Assembly (NCBI GenBank): GCA_037043455.1 | Contig: JAWPHD010000091.1 | Coordinates: forward strand, 310,001 to 374,000 | Length of the DNA stretch: 64,000 nucleotides | DNA from: Cyrtodaria siliqua | Taxonomy: Eukaryota; Mollusca; Bivalvia; Adapedonta; Hiatellidae | Reading direction: 5' to 3' | Shown here: piece by piece, positions 44,160 to 54,650 of the stretch | Layout: each line of letters begins with the position of its first letter | Numbering within the stretch: position 1 is the stretch's first letter | Program-made: the position numbers and the translations under genes | Notes under the pieces: generated by a model | Told to the model about the DNA's origin: nothing | What the model saw: only the letters and a program-made list of their open reading frames with translations | Databases searched by the model: none

Positions 44160-44831
44160 CATGGGCGGATTTAGGGGGGGGGGGGCGGAAGCGGCGTACG
44201 CCCCCCCTAAAATCGACCAAGGTAAGTTTTTTACATGTATGTCCATGTTACTGTAGATACAATATCAAACAATTTCGATGCAAGCCCTCAGTATAAAAAA
44301 TTTTATCGCTCGCTTCGCTCGCTCGACGCATAATGACTAATGAGTGGTTTAGTTAACACATTGTTAAATCCTTTTATTTGAAAACGGACTTTTTATATTC
44401 ATACATGTATGTCCATGTTACTGTAGATAAAATACCAAACAATTTCGATGCACGCCCTCAGTAGATTTTTTTTTTGCTCGCTTCGCTCGCTCGACGCATA
44501 ATAACTAATGAGTGGTTTAATTAACACATTGTTAAATCCTTTTATTTGAAAACGGACTTTTTTTATTCATACATGTATGTCCATGTTACTGTAGATAAAA
44601 TATCAAACAATTTCGATGCACGCCCTCAGTATAATTTTTTTTTTCGCTCGCTCGACGCATAATGTCTAATGAGTGGTTTAATTAACACATTGTTAACTAC
44701 TTTTATTTGAAAACGCACTTATTTACCCTATCAATGCACTACCGCAACCGTTTTATGAGGCTAGAAACGGACCCGAAAATTGACCAAAATCTTACGCCCC
44801 CCCCTAAGCTGAAATCCTGGATCCGCCCCTG
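44160..44831. mobile_element. hAT-like non-autonomous element with ~180-bp internal repeats
   Basis: Ends CATGGGCGGATTTAGG and CCTGGATCCGCCCCTG are imperfect inverted repeats of the CAGGGGCGGATCCAGG type, flanked by GTGTC at 44155-44159 and 44832-44836. Inside are three tandem copies of a unit with ACATGTATGTCCATGTTACT, TATCAAACAATTTCGATGCA and GCTCGCTTCGCTCGCTCGAC. The same internal unit recurs at 56445-56800. Confidence 0.75.
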
Positions 44832-44843
44832 GTGTCGCATTTA

Positions 44844-45650
44844 GGTCTCACACCACAATTAATTTTCCCATAGGGTTACTGTACAGCCTTTTCCAACATC
44901 TGGGCTTCAAAGCAGGGCAGCAGACATTGTTGTTGGTTTAATATCTTCAGTATAGCCAAGACCAGTAATTTAAAACAATAAAATCAGGCGCGTAGCTGGG
45001 TCCAAATTTGAGTTACGCACCTCCGATAGTGGGGTCCGGGGGCATGCTCCCCCGTGATTTTTTTTTGCCAGACGATCATAGGTGAGTTTTAGCGTATATT
45101 ACATAGCAATTTTAAGCTTATTTTTACTGCTATTTTAATACACATTGAAATCAGAAGACAAAATTTAATTAGGTACGGCATACGGAACTTTAATACAACT
45201 CACCCCTTCCACCCCATCCCCTTCAGTTTTTATTGTGTTTTCTGCATATTTTTTTTCGATTTTTATTTGTTCGGACATTGACAAATAATTGTACGCACGT
45301 GCGTAGGTGCGTAAGCCCAGCTACGCGCCTGAAAATATATAAGTTAGCCAGGTTTTTTTTTTTCTCGCTCATGTTTTGTGAACCCTATGGAAAATACAAA
45401 ATTCATACACTATCTAGCTGAATATGTGGTGCTTCGGTCAAACAATTCTGAAATTTGAATGAAACCTCATATCAACATGGGATTTTCTGTATCATCTGTC
45501 TTTTACACTGCAGATGTATGCTAAAGCAAAGAAAAACCTATTTTTCAAATTAAAAATTGCCTAAAATTGAGAAAAAATAGAATTATTTTCTGTTTTCCTT
45601 TTGTCTCTAGGTCCGTGAGCTTTCAGGGAATATAATAGAGGTGTGAGACC
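44844..45650 (-). mobile_element. MITE family M1, copy 3, carrying a nested insertion
   Basis: GGTCTCACACCAC at the left and GAGGTGTGAGACC at the right, flanked by TTTA on both sides. It is inverted relative to the 16-18 kb copies: its left end matches their right end (AATTAATTGTGGTGTGAGA). Its centre is interrupted at 44985-45331. Confidence 0.75.
44985..45331. mobile_element. 347-bp DNA transposon nested in the M1 MITE
   Basis: Perfect-looking terminal inverted repeats CAGGCGCGTAGCTGGG / CCCAGCTACGCGCCTG with AAAAT directly repeated on both sides. The uninterrupted version of the host MITE is at 45949-46399 (AACAATAAAATACATCAGTT). CAG...CTG ends recall hAT elements, but the duplication is not clearly 8 bp. 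Confidence 0.8.
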
Positions 45651-45948
45651 TTTATGCAAAAATGGCACCTTGCCTTGCCTATGTGTCACTTTTATGCGAC
45701 AATGACGCATTGCACATTGCTTAAATGTCGCTTTTATGCGACAATGGCTCTTTGCATAAGTGTCGCTTTTATGCGAAAATGGCACCTTGCTTAAATATTG
45801 CTTATATACGTCAAGGACGCCTTATTAAAATGTTCTTTTTATTCGATAATTGCGTCTTACCTAGGTGTCGTTTTTATGCGACAATGGCACCTTTCCTAAA
45901 TGTCTCATTTATGCAATAATGGCGCCTTACCTGGGGGTCAGATTTATA
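45651..45948 (+). repeat. Minisatellite U, second block
   Basis: Units of ~36 bp: TGTCGCTTTTATGCGACAAT followed by GGCACCTTGCCTAA. Each unit contains TGTCGC..GCGACA, an inverted repeat able to form a hairpin. Confidence 0.9.
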
Positions 45949-46399
45949 GGTCTCACACCTCAATTAATTTTCCCATTGGGTTACTGTACAGCCTTTACCA
46001 ACATCTGAGTTTCAAAGCTGGCCAGCAGATATTGTTGTTTAATATCTTCAGTATAGCCAAGACCGGTAATTTAAAACAATAAAATACATCAGTTAGCCAG
46101 GTGTTTTTTTTTCTCGCTCATGTTTATGTGACCCCTATGGAAAATACAAAATTCATACTCTCGCTAGCTGAATATGTGCTGATTAGGGCAAACACTTCTG
46201 AAATTTGAATGAAACCTCATATCAACATGGGGTTTTCTGTATCATCTGTTTTTCACACTGCAGATGTATCTAAAGCAAAGAAAAACCTAGTTTTCAAATT
46301 AAAAATTGCCTAAAATTGAGAAAAAATTGAATTATTTCTGTTTTCCTTTTGTCTCTAGGACCGTGAACTTTCAGGGGGAGATAATAGAGGTGTGAGACC
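45949..46399 (-). mobile_element. MITE family M1, copy 4 (uninterrupted)
   Basis: GGTCTCACACCTC ... GAGGTGTGAGACC. Very similar to copy 3 without its 347-bp insertion. Confidence 0.75.
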
Positions 46400-46941
46400 T
46401 GAAGGACAATGGTGTCTTACCTATGTGTCGCTAACATTATGCGACAATGGCACCTTGCTAATGTGCCGCATGTATGTGACAATGGCGCTTTGCCTAAATA
46501 TCGTATTTATGCGACAATGTCATAGGTGTCGCTTTTATGTGACAAGGGCACTTTTTTGTTTAAATGTTGCTTTTATGCGACAAGGACGCCTTATCAAAAT
46601 GTTGTATTTATTTGATAATTGCGCCTTACCTAGGTGCCTCATTTATGAGTCAATGACACGTTGACTAAATGTCGCTTTTATTCGACAATGGCACCTTGCA
46701 TAGCATTTATGTGGCAATGGCGTCTTGCCTAAGTGTCGCATTTATGCGACAATGGCGCCTTGCATGTATATCATGTTTATGTGAGAATGGTGTCGCAATT
46801 TGAGACAATGACGCCTTCCCTAAATGTGGCATTTATGCGACAATGGCGCCTTTCCTAAATGTCGTTTATATACGACAATAGTGCATTGCATAGCTGTCAC
46901 ATTTATGCGACAATGACGCCATTTCTAAATGTCGCTTTTAT
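46400..46941 (+). repeat. Minisatellite U, third block
   Basis: About 15 units of TTTATGCGACAATGGCGCCT + TGCCTAAATGTCGC with point variants, ending abruptly at GTCGCTTTTATG where LINE A begins. Confidence 0.9.
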
Positions 46942-48774
46942 GAACAGAACAGAACAGAACAGAACATAATTTTATTCAGATTTGTACATAGTACATCATC
47001 TAATACATATCTAAGTTTACAATACATCACGTGACAAGAGAGATACATTACTGGTTCACAATTAGAATATGTCTAATACTAAGAGATACTCTAATAAACT
47101 TACACAAATTTAGTAATATTTTTTTGTTATTTGATTTCATAAGCTCAATGAATTTAAACATTGAAGGTCTTATAAAATAATATTTCTTAATTTATTTTTT
47201 TCTTAAGTCATTGAAACGTCTACAAATACATATAAAATGATACTCGTCTTCTATATCCCCAGAATCACAATATAGACAAATTCTTTCATTTCGTGCTAAC
47301 CTGTTTGGAGCAAATCTGCCCGTCTGGATCCTAAGAGGATGAGATGACAACCTAATTTTAGAAAAAATAGATCTCAATGAGTAAGGCAACATATCTAAAT
47401 AAGCTTCGTACTCAAAATTATTCTAGAAACATTTATATGAGTCTAAACCTGGACTATTATCGATTGATACATGCCACTGTTGAATAAAATTGTCAATAAC
47501 TCTTTGTTTAAAAACATTTAGAAATGATTTTACATTTAACTGGACTGCATTATAAAAAGCATATCCAAGTCCATGACTATGTAAAAGATTTTTAACACTT
47601 GTAACCCCATTTTTATAGCCTCTCTCACAATCATTTACACCTTCGGCATACACTGTTTTAACTAGAATATTATCACTATTTGCAACTTTACACCAATACT
47701 TTATTATACGCACATATCGCGTTATATAAAGAGGGTATCTACCCATTTCTCCATATACACCACTAGAACTAGTGTTTGATTTTACCCCTAACATTCTCTT
47801 CAAAAATTTCAAATGTATTCTTTCAATTTCCTTAAACTTATTAAAACCCCATATTTCCGAACTATATCCTAAAATAGATCCAACAAAAGAATCGAACAAT
47901 TGACATAAAAATTTAGGTTTTAATTTTATTTTCTTACAATTATATAATAAAGCATTTAGAGCTTTTAATGACTTCCCAATAATATGCTCTTGATTTTTTA
48001 AAAAGGACCCTTTGTAATTAAACATTGTACCCAAATAATTGAAGTCGTCCACCACATCTATTAAAACCCCGTTATAATTCCATTTCTCATCGTTATGTAT
48101 TGGACCTCTATTTCTAAACACCATAATTTGTGTTTTTTCGGTATTAACCTCCAGGCCCCAAGTGTTACAGTACGTATACAAAAGGTTTAAGCTGTTTTGT
48201 AACTCCTCTACCGACCTCCCAACGACGGCCATATCATCAGCAAATAAAAGAAGTATCAAAACTATTTCATCAATTATCAAACCAGAATTACCATCATTTT
48301 GCATAAACAATTCTAAATCTTCCATAAACAAAGATACCAATATCGGGGAAATCACTTCTCCTTGACGTAAACCAACCGCATATTCAAAGTATTCAGAATA
48401 TATATTACACTGCTTTACGCATGACTTAACCTTACTGTACATATCCCTAATCACACGCAGTAACTTCCCCTGGATACCTGTATTATAAAGTTTATACCAG
48501 AGTGCATTTCTATTTATGCTGTCAAAACAACGTTTTAAGTCAATAAAACACACATATAATCTTTTTTTGCTCAATTAAATGTTATTGTACAATAGATAAA
48601 AGAGTAAACATTGCATCCACCGTTGAATGCCCCTTTTTAAACCCAAACTGGGCATCTGAAATTCTATTATTATTTACACAAAATGTTTCTATTCTGTTGT
48701 TTAAAATTGTATTAAACAGCTTTGACATACAACTCACTAATGTAACGCCCCTATAATTACTTGCACAGTTAACA
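46942..48774 (-). mobile_element. LINE A (non-LTR retrotransposon), 3' portion
   Basis: The minus-strand element ends in a (GTTCT)n tail (plus strand AACAGAACAGAACAG from 46942) placed inside minisatellite U. Its 5' side stops at 48774 within the codon following GDV; the preceding codons continue at 63200-63358. LINE B fills the gap. The C-terminal CCHC-type finger and reverse transcriptase place it in the jockey/I group. Confidence 0.85.
47192..48770 (-). pseudogene. LINE A reverse transcriptase (broken)
   Basis: From 48770 down: NYRGVTLVSCMSKLFNTIL, DAQFGFKKGHSTVDAMF, then a stop and frameshift near 48590. Next come RLYVCFIDLKRCFDSINR, VGLRQGEVISPILVSLFMED, the catalytic LLFADDMAVVGRS, GLEVNTEKTQIMVF, FNYLGTMFNYKG and GYSSEIWG. 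A TAG interrupts after DSYKCF, then LPYSLRSIFSKIRL and the finger ICLYCDSGDIEDEYHFICIC complete the C-terminus. The catalytic FADD is intact, but the frame has two stops and one shift. Confidence 0.85.
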
Positions 48775-48783
48775 CAGTGTGGG

Positions 48784-49945
48784 CTACTTGCTAGACTTAG
48801 ATGCCCTGAATTTATTTCATTAATAAATAGTTATGACATAATAGGGCTACAAGAAACTAAAACAGACATCTCTGATGAAATATTTGTGTCAGGTTATATT
48901 GTACATGTATTTAATAGGAAGACACTTTCTCGTTATCGCTCCGGTGGCATCGCTATATTAATAAAAGAAAATCTAGCCCCATATGTTTCCATTGACACAA
49001 ACAATGACTGCAAGTTGATACAATTTTTCACAATTTCTAAGGACATTTACGGAACAGAGAATAGTATTATGAAAGAGGATCTTATATGTGGTATTATATA
49101 CATTCCACCTGTAAATTCAAGATATTCTCACAATGACCCTTTTTTTGAAATCCAAAATGAACTTTTCAGATATTGCCCAGGTAGTAACCATATTTTATTG
49201 TTTGGCGATTTTAATGCCAGATGTGGACACCTGACTGATTATACACAATTTGATGATTTTATAGCAGATATGTATGACTTGCATAATATACAAAATGAAG
49301 ATGCAGATATTTTTCAGAATTTCGAGTTAAATAACATTCCATTAGATAGAAAGTATATTGATAACACAGTAAATATGTTTGGTAATCAAATGACAGAGTT
49401 TTGTAAAACCAACAACCTGTTTATTTTAAACGGTAGAATTGGTTCGGACTGTTTAAATCCTAAATTAACATGTAGAGAATCAAGTACAGTTGATTATTTT
49501 TTATCCACATCATACCTGTTTCAAAATGTTATTGATCTTCAAATTGACGAGTTTTGTAATTTATACTCAGATGTTCATTGTCCTTTAAACATTGTCATCA
49601 AAGCTAAATATAACGATGTGAGAGAAAACAAGTCCATAAACAATAACGAACGTCATAAAACTAAATTATGGGACTCTATGAAATCAGACTTATTTATTGA
49701 AAAAATAGACATATTAAAAGTTGCTGAAATAGAAAGCAGATTGGATAGTTCAATTCATGAGCAAAGTGTTAGTCAAAATGATATAGACAGTATTGTAACG
49801 GATATAGGAACGCTGTTTGAGAACTGTTCGAGAGATAGTTTTGGCGAGGTATTTCATAAAAGTTATTTGAAAGAAACAAGTTTTAAACCCAAAAAGCCAT
49901 GGTTCGACAAAATATGTCAGACCCACAAACATAAATATAAAAAAT
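48784..49945 (+). pseudogene. LINE B endonuclease (APE-type), separated from its RT
   Basis: The frame runs from LARLRCPEFISLIN through the active-site glutamate in IIGLQETKTD, SGGIAILIKENL, GIIYIPP, LLFGDFNARCG, TVDYFLSTS and the terminal YSDVHCPL. These are the conserved metal and phosphate-binding landmarks of LINE AP endonucleases (Glu, GDFN, Asp, SD-H), all present without a stop. The normal PKKPWFDK segment after the domain is also present. The frame then runs out at ~49975. 5' truncated by only a short N-terminal piece. Confidence 0.85.
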
Positions 49946-49949
49946 TACC

Positions 49950-50570
49950 AATGGAGGTCAGGTTATGGGTCTTATGATGGTCTGGGGCTGATTCCGAAAG
50001 CTCCAGGCGACTGTTACCTAACCAGATGAAAAATGTAAAACAGTTATATACTTACAATATACAGGTGTGGAACATCCTCTTCAGAATATTCACTCAAACT
50101 CATTCAAATTCATTGTTTGAAATTGTTACAATTTCATTGAAAAATAGTATACATAACACACCATTGCCTATGAGCAAGATTATCCAGCTTTTTCCCCCCA
50201 ATCTATCATAAATTGTGTTTCTACATGACTGTTACAACACTTATATTATTCTGATATTAAGCATTAATTATCTTTATCATTTCTTTACTTTTAAATACAT
50301 AAAAATTATGTTATTTAAAGTATGTGTGCTTAAATTTCAAAGTAGATTTTATATTTGTTTAATTTGTAGATAGTTCCTATATAATAATTCACAATGACTT
50401 AAACTATTAAATTGACTTGTCATCATGGTCATGTTAATGCAGAGTAATGCTGATATAATTTTGCACTTGGGACACAATTTTAATTGTTGGATTTATCATG
50501 ATGTTTGGTATTTAAACATGTTCTTGCAACACAATAATACATATTTTGGCTTTTTCTGAAAAAATAATTG
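49950..50570. other. Junction region between LINE B endonuclease and SINE; unassigned
   Basis: No LINE or Harbinger terminus is recognisable here. The left Harbinger inverted repeat (GGGGCCAGTTGTTC) was sought and not found, so a deletion probably removed it together with LINE linker. Confidence 0.4.
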
Positions 50571-50572
50571 AA

Positions 50573-50690
50573 TTGAATGGAATGTTGTTTAATGGCTCAT
50601 CAACACAGTATAGGTTATTTAGAGCCGCCCCAGAGAGAGGGGAAGGATACATAGAAATCCGGGAACCGTGCCCTTATTATAACTCTTATA
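50573..50690 (-). mobile_element. SINE-like family S1, copy 3 (3' part)
   Basis: ATTGAATGGAATGTTGTTTA, AACACAGTATAGGTTATTTA and GGGGAAGGATACATAGAAAT, nearly identical to 39028-39140. Confidence 0.8.
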
Positions 50691-50869
50691 TCGAATAGAA
50701 TCCTAAGGTTCCACTAAAAGTTTTATACTTAGCAAAATAACTTGTTCAAGTGGTCCTTTGACATAAAATGCACATTTTACTTGAGTACATTGACATTTTA
50801 CTTGAGTAATAAGTAACATACCTAGAAGAAATAACAAAAATCTCTATAAAGTTTAAGTTTTGTGATGAA

Positions 50870-51245
50870 GTTTTGGCGAACGGAGATAAAGCTGATCAGA
50901 ATGGAAAAGTTTGTCATGATCTTATGGTGAATAAAGAAACGGCAACTCTGAATTGAAAAGTTTGTGGCGATGTTACGGCATGCAATAAAAAAGTAAATCG
51001 GAATGGTAGAGTTTGTCGCAATTTTGTGGCGAACAAAAAAACTGCAAGTAAGTTTGTGGTGATGTTATGGCGAACGTTCCAAATAAATAAATGTTTCTGG
51101 CGAATGTATAACTTTTTAGCGAGTTTGCGGCAAATTCGCCAAAGATTACCATGGTGTTTGCGGGAACATCACCACTAGTGGCGAACATTGGCAAACAATT
51201 AAGAATTGTTCTGGCGAAAAAAATTGTTCGCTGCAACCTTGCAGC
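50870..51245 (+). repeat. Diverged short tandem repeat around GTTTGTGGCGATGTTA
   Basis: Repeated GTTTGTCGCAATTTTGTGGC / GTTTGTGGTGATGTTATGGC modules with AAAAGTTTG starts, ~40-50 bp apart; no coding sense. Confidence 0.5.
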
Positions 51246-51529
51246 AAACCTCATTTGGTAAGGGATTCTAGATGTGAGTGAAATTTAATGAATATAGGTC
51301 AAATTATTTTTCAAGTTATGGCCGAGGTTATATTGCAGGTTAAAGTGTGACGTACGACAGATGACGGACAAAGTGATCCCTAATGTCCGCCATGCTACGC
51401 AGGCGACACAAAAAGAACGTTCAGTTTAAGATGTTTACACATTTATCTAAGCAGACTGATACCCATGACAAATTAAAAACACACATGATACATCTGTGAA
51501 TTATTCAATACAAACATGACCTTGAGAGG

Positions 51530-51552
51530 CGGGGGGGGGGGGGGGGGGGGGG
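51530..51552 (+). repeat. Poly-G run
   Basis: About 20 consecutive G residues after GGC; G-quadruplex potential and a likely sequencing-length uncertainty. Confidence 0.9.
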
Positions 51553-51643
51553 TGGAGCTTTGGCTTTTGGCTGTATTATACACGTAAGATAAGACATCTT
51601 TCTGTAAACCTCCAGTTTAACATTTGTTATTGTGTAACTTCAG

Positions 51644-53741
51644 ATGGATACAACTATATGGCAAATCTTCCTCGTGAATGTGCCGAAGAACCCAAGGCAG
51701 AATGTGCCGAAGAACCCAAGGCAGATGAAACACACTGTGACAGTCCTGCTTTAGCATGTGGCACCAGTAATCTTAAGCCGACATCTGTGATGAAGCTGAA
51801 GCAGCATATGAAGTAACAATCTTTTTTTGTTTTTAACATTTTATTTGAATATGAATTTACAATCTTAATCTAATCCATTTTTAGCTTGACTATTCGAAGA
51901 ATAAGAGAGCTTATGTAAGCTGTGTTTACAAATCTATATCTCTTACATTTCTTATCCTAGCACAACCAAATTTGGTCATGAGCTTCCTTATAGCATTATT
52001 ATTGTGTGGTAGACTTGAAACCAGAGGACCCAGTTCAAGCCTTACCCTGTCACTGAGTTTGTTTGGTGCGCTCGATGAGCTACATCCGTCTGATGGGGAC
52101 ATAAACCGGGTGGTCAGGTTGCATTATTTACCAGTTTTATCATACAAAGGGAGAGTATAATGTCACCACTTTGCCTGTCCGTCCGACTGTCCGTCGGGAT
52201 TTTTGTCCTGAGCATAACTCGAAAACGACTAATGGAACTAAGTGTCACTTTTGGTTAAGTAGCGAGTAAGAAAAGCGAGGTTCGAGTTACAAAAAAAAAT
52301 CTCTATATACAATAAGCTGAAACACTGCCCCGCGTTTGTTCGCCCACTGTCGGAGGCATATCTGAATGAAAAAGAACATTGTTTGTCTCACCTCTCTATT
52401 AGGTCGCTGTCACAATATAATATAATATGTTTTACGTTTCATTTATTTGTTCTTTATATTTTGTAATTGGTGGATAATAAATTATGGTGAAATTAACGTC
52501 ATATACAGTACAGTAAGCATCATTCACTTGTCATTGATGACGAAATACAAATAAAATTGAATAATTTAATAACTGGCATGTGTTTGTTTATTTGTATGGT
52601 GTTTTACGTCTTTTTCAACACATGTAAGATTATATATGACGGTCAAGTTTTTTATGGTGGAGGCAGGCCACCCACTATTCCTGGGTATAAGAACCAGTAC
52701 TGTACACCTTCCGTCAACCGTAAGAATCGACACTTCCTCACTTACAAATCGAGCTTCCAGTTGGAATCGAACCTGCAGCGGTGAGAGGCGAGAAGAGTAA
52801 CAACGCGTGTGTTTTGTCACTCGCAACTCGAAAAAAAAAAATCCTCAATGGAACTGCAATGAAACATCACACAATGTTTAAAGGGACACATGGCAATCTT
52901 GATTTCTCAAAAATTCACGGCGTCCCGTTAGTTTTTCTACGTAACTGCCATTTGTTCAATCATTAGTATTAATTGTAAGAATAGTTTAAAGCGACTTGCT
53001 TTTGCATGTAACGTTAACTGTTGATTATTTTGCACCAATAATATATTTAGACATTATGGTTGAATAAGACAAAAACAAGGAAACTCACACTTTTATTTAA
53101 TTATATGCCATCAGTTTTAAAGTCAAAATGATACTGGATAAATGAACTGAGACGCTAATTTCAATGTTTGATAATACTTCAATATTGCCGCGTGCCCCTT
53201 TAAAGGCAATGACAGGAATTGCAGAGTGCAAGAACCATAACTCTATCTTTGTTAAAATTAAGAGTTAATTGCCACACCCCGCTTGACGAAACGCCCTGGA
53301 TCTGCATATGAGTCACTACATTTGAGAAAACTCAAACTTAATTTAGCGAGCCTAATTAATTTAGATCCATCAAAATAAAAGTAAATTTGAAAGCAAAAAG
53401 AAAATAAGAGTAATATAATCAGGGATTAATACTTACTCCCTGATATAATCGAAAAGTGACTTCTGGTCCGAAAATAAATTGTAAGCGTACCGATGTGTTA
53501 AACAATATTTAACTAATATAATTTGTTTTCCAGGAAATCAGCAGAAAAATCGTTAAAGAGAGTGACACAAGAGGATTTGGCAGCGGTGCAAAAGAGATAC
53601 TTTGAAGGCGAAATTGAAAAACAGGCGCTAGAAAAACAAAAACTACAGCTGCAAATTAAATTGTTACAGAGAATGGACACACATAATGACACCATCTCGG
53701 CACAAGACCTGTTTGCTGCACTTCCTTTTTTGTCCCAGTGA
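51644..53741 (+). CDS. Harbinger accessory-protein gene, C-terminal two exons
   Basis: Exon 51644-51812 (after TAACTTCAG, donor ATGAA|GTAACA) and exon 53534-53741 (after TTTTCCAG) join in frame: ...KLKQHMK-KSAEKSLKRVTQEDLAA. The last exon is a coiled coil (VQKRYFEGEIEKQALEKQKL) ending LFAALPFLSQ. PIF/Harbinger transposons carry a second gene for a Myb/SANT-like DNA-binding protein that partners the nuclease, and this C-terminus resembles that class. The Myb domain itself is not seen and would lie in the part lost on the left. Codons ECAEEPKA are tandemly duplicated (24 bp). Convergent with the transposase gene. Poly(A) signal at 53778. Confidence 0.55.
51880..52000 (-). repeat. Terminal fragment of element P2 (partner of 57860-58315)
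   Basis: TAGCTTGACTATTCGAAGAA, AAGAGAGCTTATGTAAGCTG and CACAACCAAATTTGGTCATG match the reverse complement of 58150-58312. Confidence 0.8.
52005..52115 (+). mobile_element. SINE-like family S1, 5' fragment
   Basis: CATCCGTCTGATGGGGACAT followed by AAACCGGG corresponds to the 5' half of 41330-41600. Confidence 0.5.
52625..52800 (-). mobile_element. SINE family S2, copy with B box
   Basis: GGAATCGAACCTGCAGCGGT and GAGAGGCGAGAAG are the inverted B-box region; AACCAGTACTGTACACCTTC and AAGAATCGACACTTCCTCAC follow the S2 body in reverse. Confidence 0.7.
52877..53206. mobile_element. MITE family M3, complete copy
   Basis: TTTAAAGGGACACATGGCAA at the left faces TTGCCGCGTGCCCCTTTAAA at the right, with TCTTGAT/TCAATA continuing the repeat. 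~330 bp, AT-rich, non-coding. Fragments lie at 9274, 10985-11070 and possibly 12475-12575. Confidence 0.75.
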
Positions 53742-53777
53742 AGCTATAGTTTATTTTATAAAGAAAAGTACACTTTG

Positions 53778-53783
53778 AATAAA
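53778..53783 (+). terminator. Poly(A) signal AATAAA
   Basis: Canonical hexamer 37 bases after the stop codon of the accessory gene. Confidence 0.6.
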
Positions 53784-53879
53784 ATTACTGATATTTTTAA
53801 CTTTGTATTTATTTTGTATCATGAAATATATGTGATATATAGTATTATAAATAGTACCAAATGGGACTGATCATTCCAC

Positions 53880-53965
53880 ATGAAATCATAAGCATGTTGG
53901 AAATGTTTTTCATCTTTGCGAAGATCATCAGGTGAGCGATTCAGGACCATTTGGCCCTCTTGTGT
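53880..53965 (-). repeat. pearl-like element terminal fragment
   Basis: GATCATCAGGTGAGCGATTC and GGACCATTTGGCCCTCTTGT are the reverse complement of the ACAAGAGGGCCA...GAATCGCTCACCTG end widespread in bivalve pearl-type elements; related to the 12981 end. Confidence 0.65.
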
Positions 53966-54650
53966 TGGTGCGCCGTAATAGAATTAAAAACAGTAATGGT
54001 GAGATGCTAGAAAGTTTCAGATTCAGCGTCTTTCCTTTCCCGGTTACGGGTGCGCTTGAAAGGAAACGTGTTTCACGCTTGATATTACCCCCCTTCGAGT
54101 ACAACTAGTTCTGTGTCTCCCGCCACAGTAAGATTCCATTTTGTGAACGTTGACTTTGGGCGTTGTGAAATACCATAGCCTCTAAGTCATAGTTTCAAAT
54201 AGGGAGGGATGTAAAGAAAACAGGATATGGTGTAATACAATATATAATTATAACCAACTATAATGCATGATAAAGTAAATATACTGAACGGATATAATTA
54301 ACATTGTCAGTTCATATACTAGTAATCAGTGTAGGGATCATACATTCAAACATAACAACCAACTTCAACATGTTTAATTGCAGTTTTTCAAAATGTATGC
54401 TAAATGGTCGGGTCACAAGTTCAACATTAATTCAGTTAAGTCCCTTCTCAATACAACTGCTATGCAAATTTTATTGCCGTGTAAGTGCAAATTTACATAA
54501 ATTAACTCTGCTTTATAATATTATATGCATTTCTACAAAAAAAAAGTTAACACAATACTGGCTGAATGTCACAATATGTACTATGATTAGCCTCAATATA
54601 ATTTATATGTTTACATATAGTAAGCTGACACGTAATATAGGTGAGACACT
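53966..54650. other. Spacer between convergent Harbinger genes
   Basis: No element or exon recognised; AT-rich. Confidence 0.35.

Noticed and set aside
49930..49970. LINE B internal deletion joining the endonuclease to a C-terminal LPMEV segment
   Set aside because: TTACCAATGGAGGTC resembles 62158-62172, but the similarity stops after ~15 bases and is likely chance.
47423..49977. A twin-primed (5'-inverted) single LINE
   Set aside because: The opposed RT and endonuclease suggested it, but LINE A continues at 63200-63358 and LINE B has its own RT and tail at 60523-63199, so two elements explain the data better.
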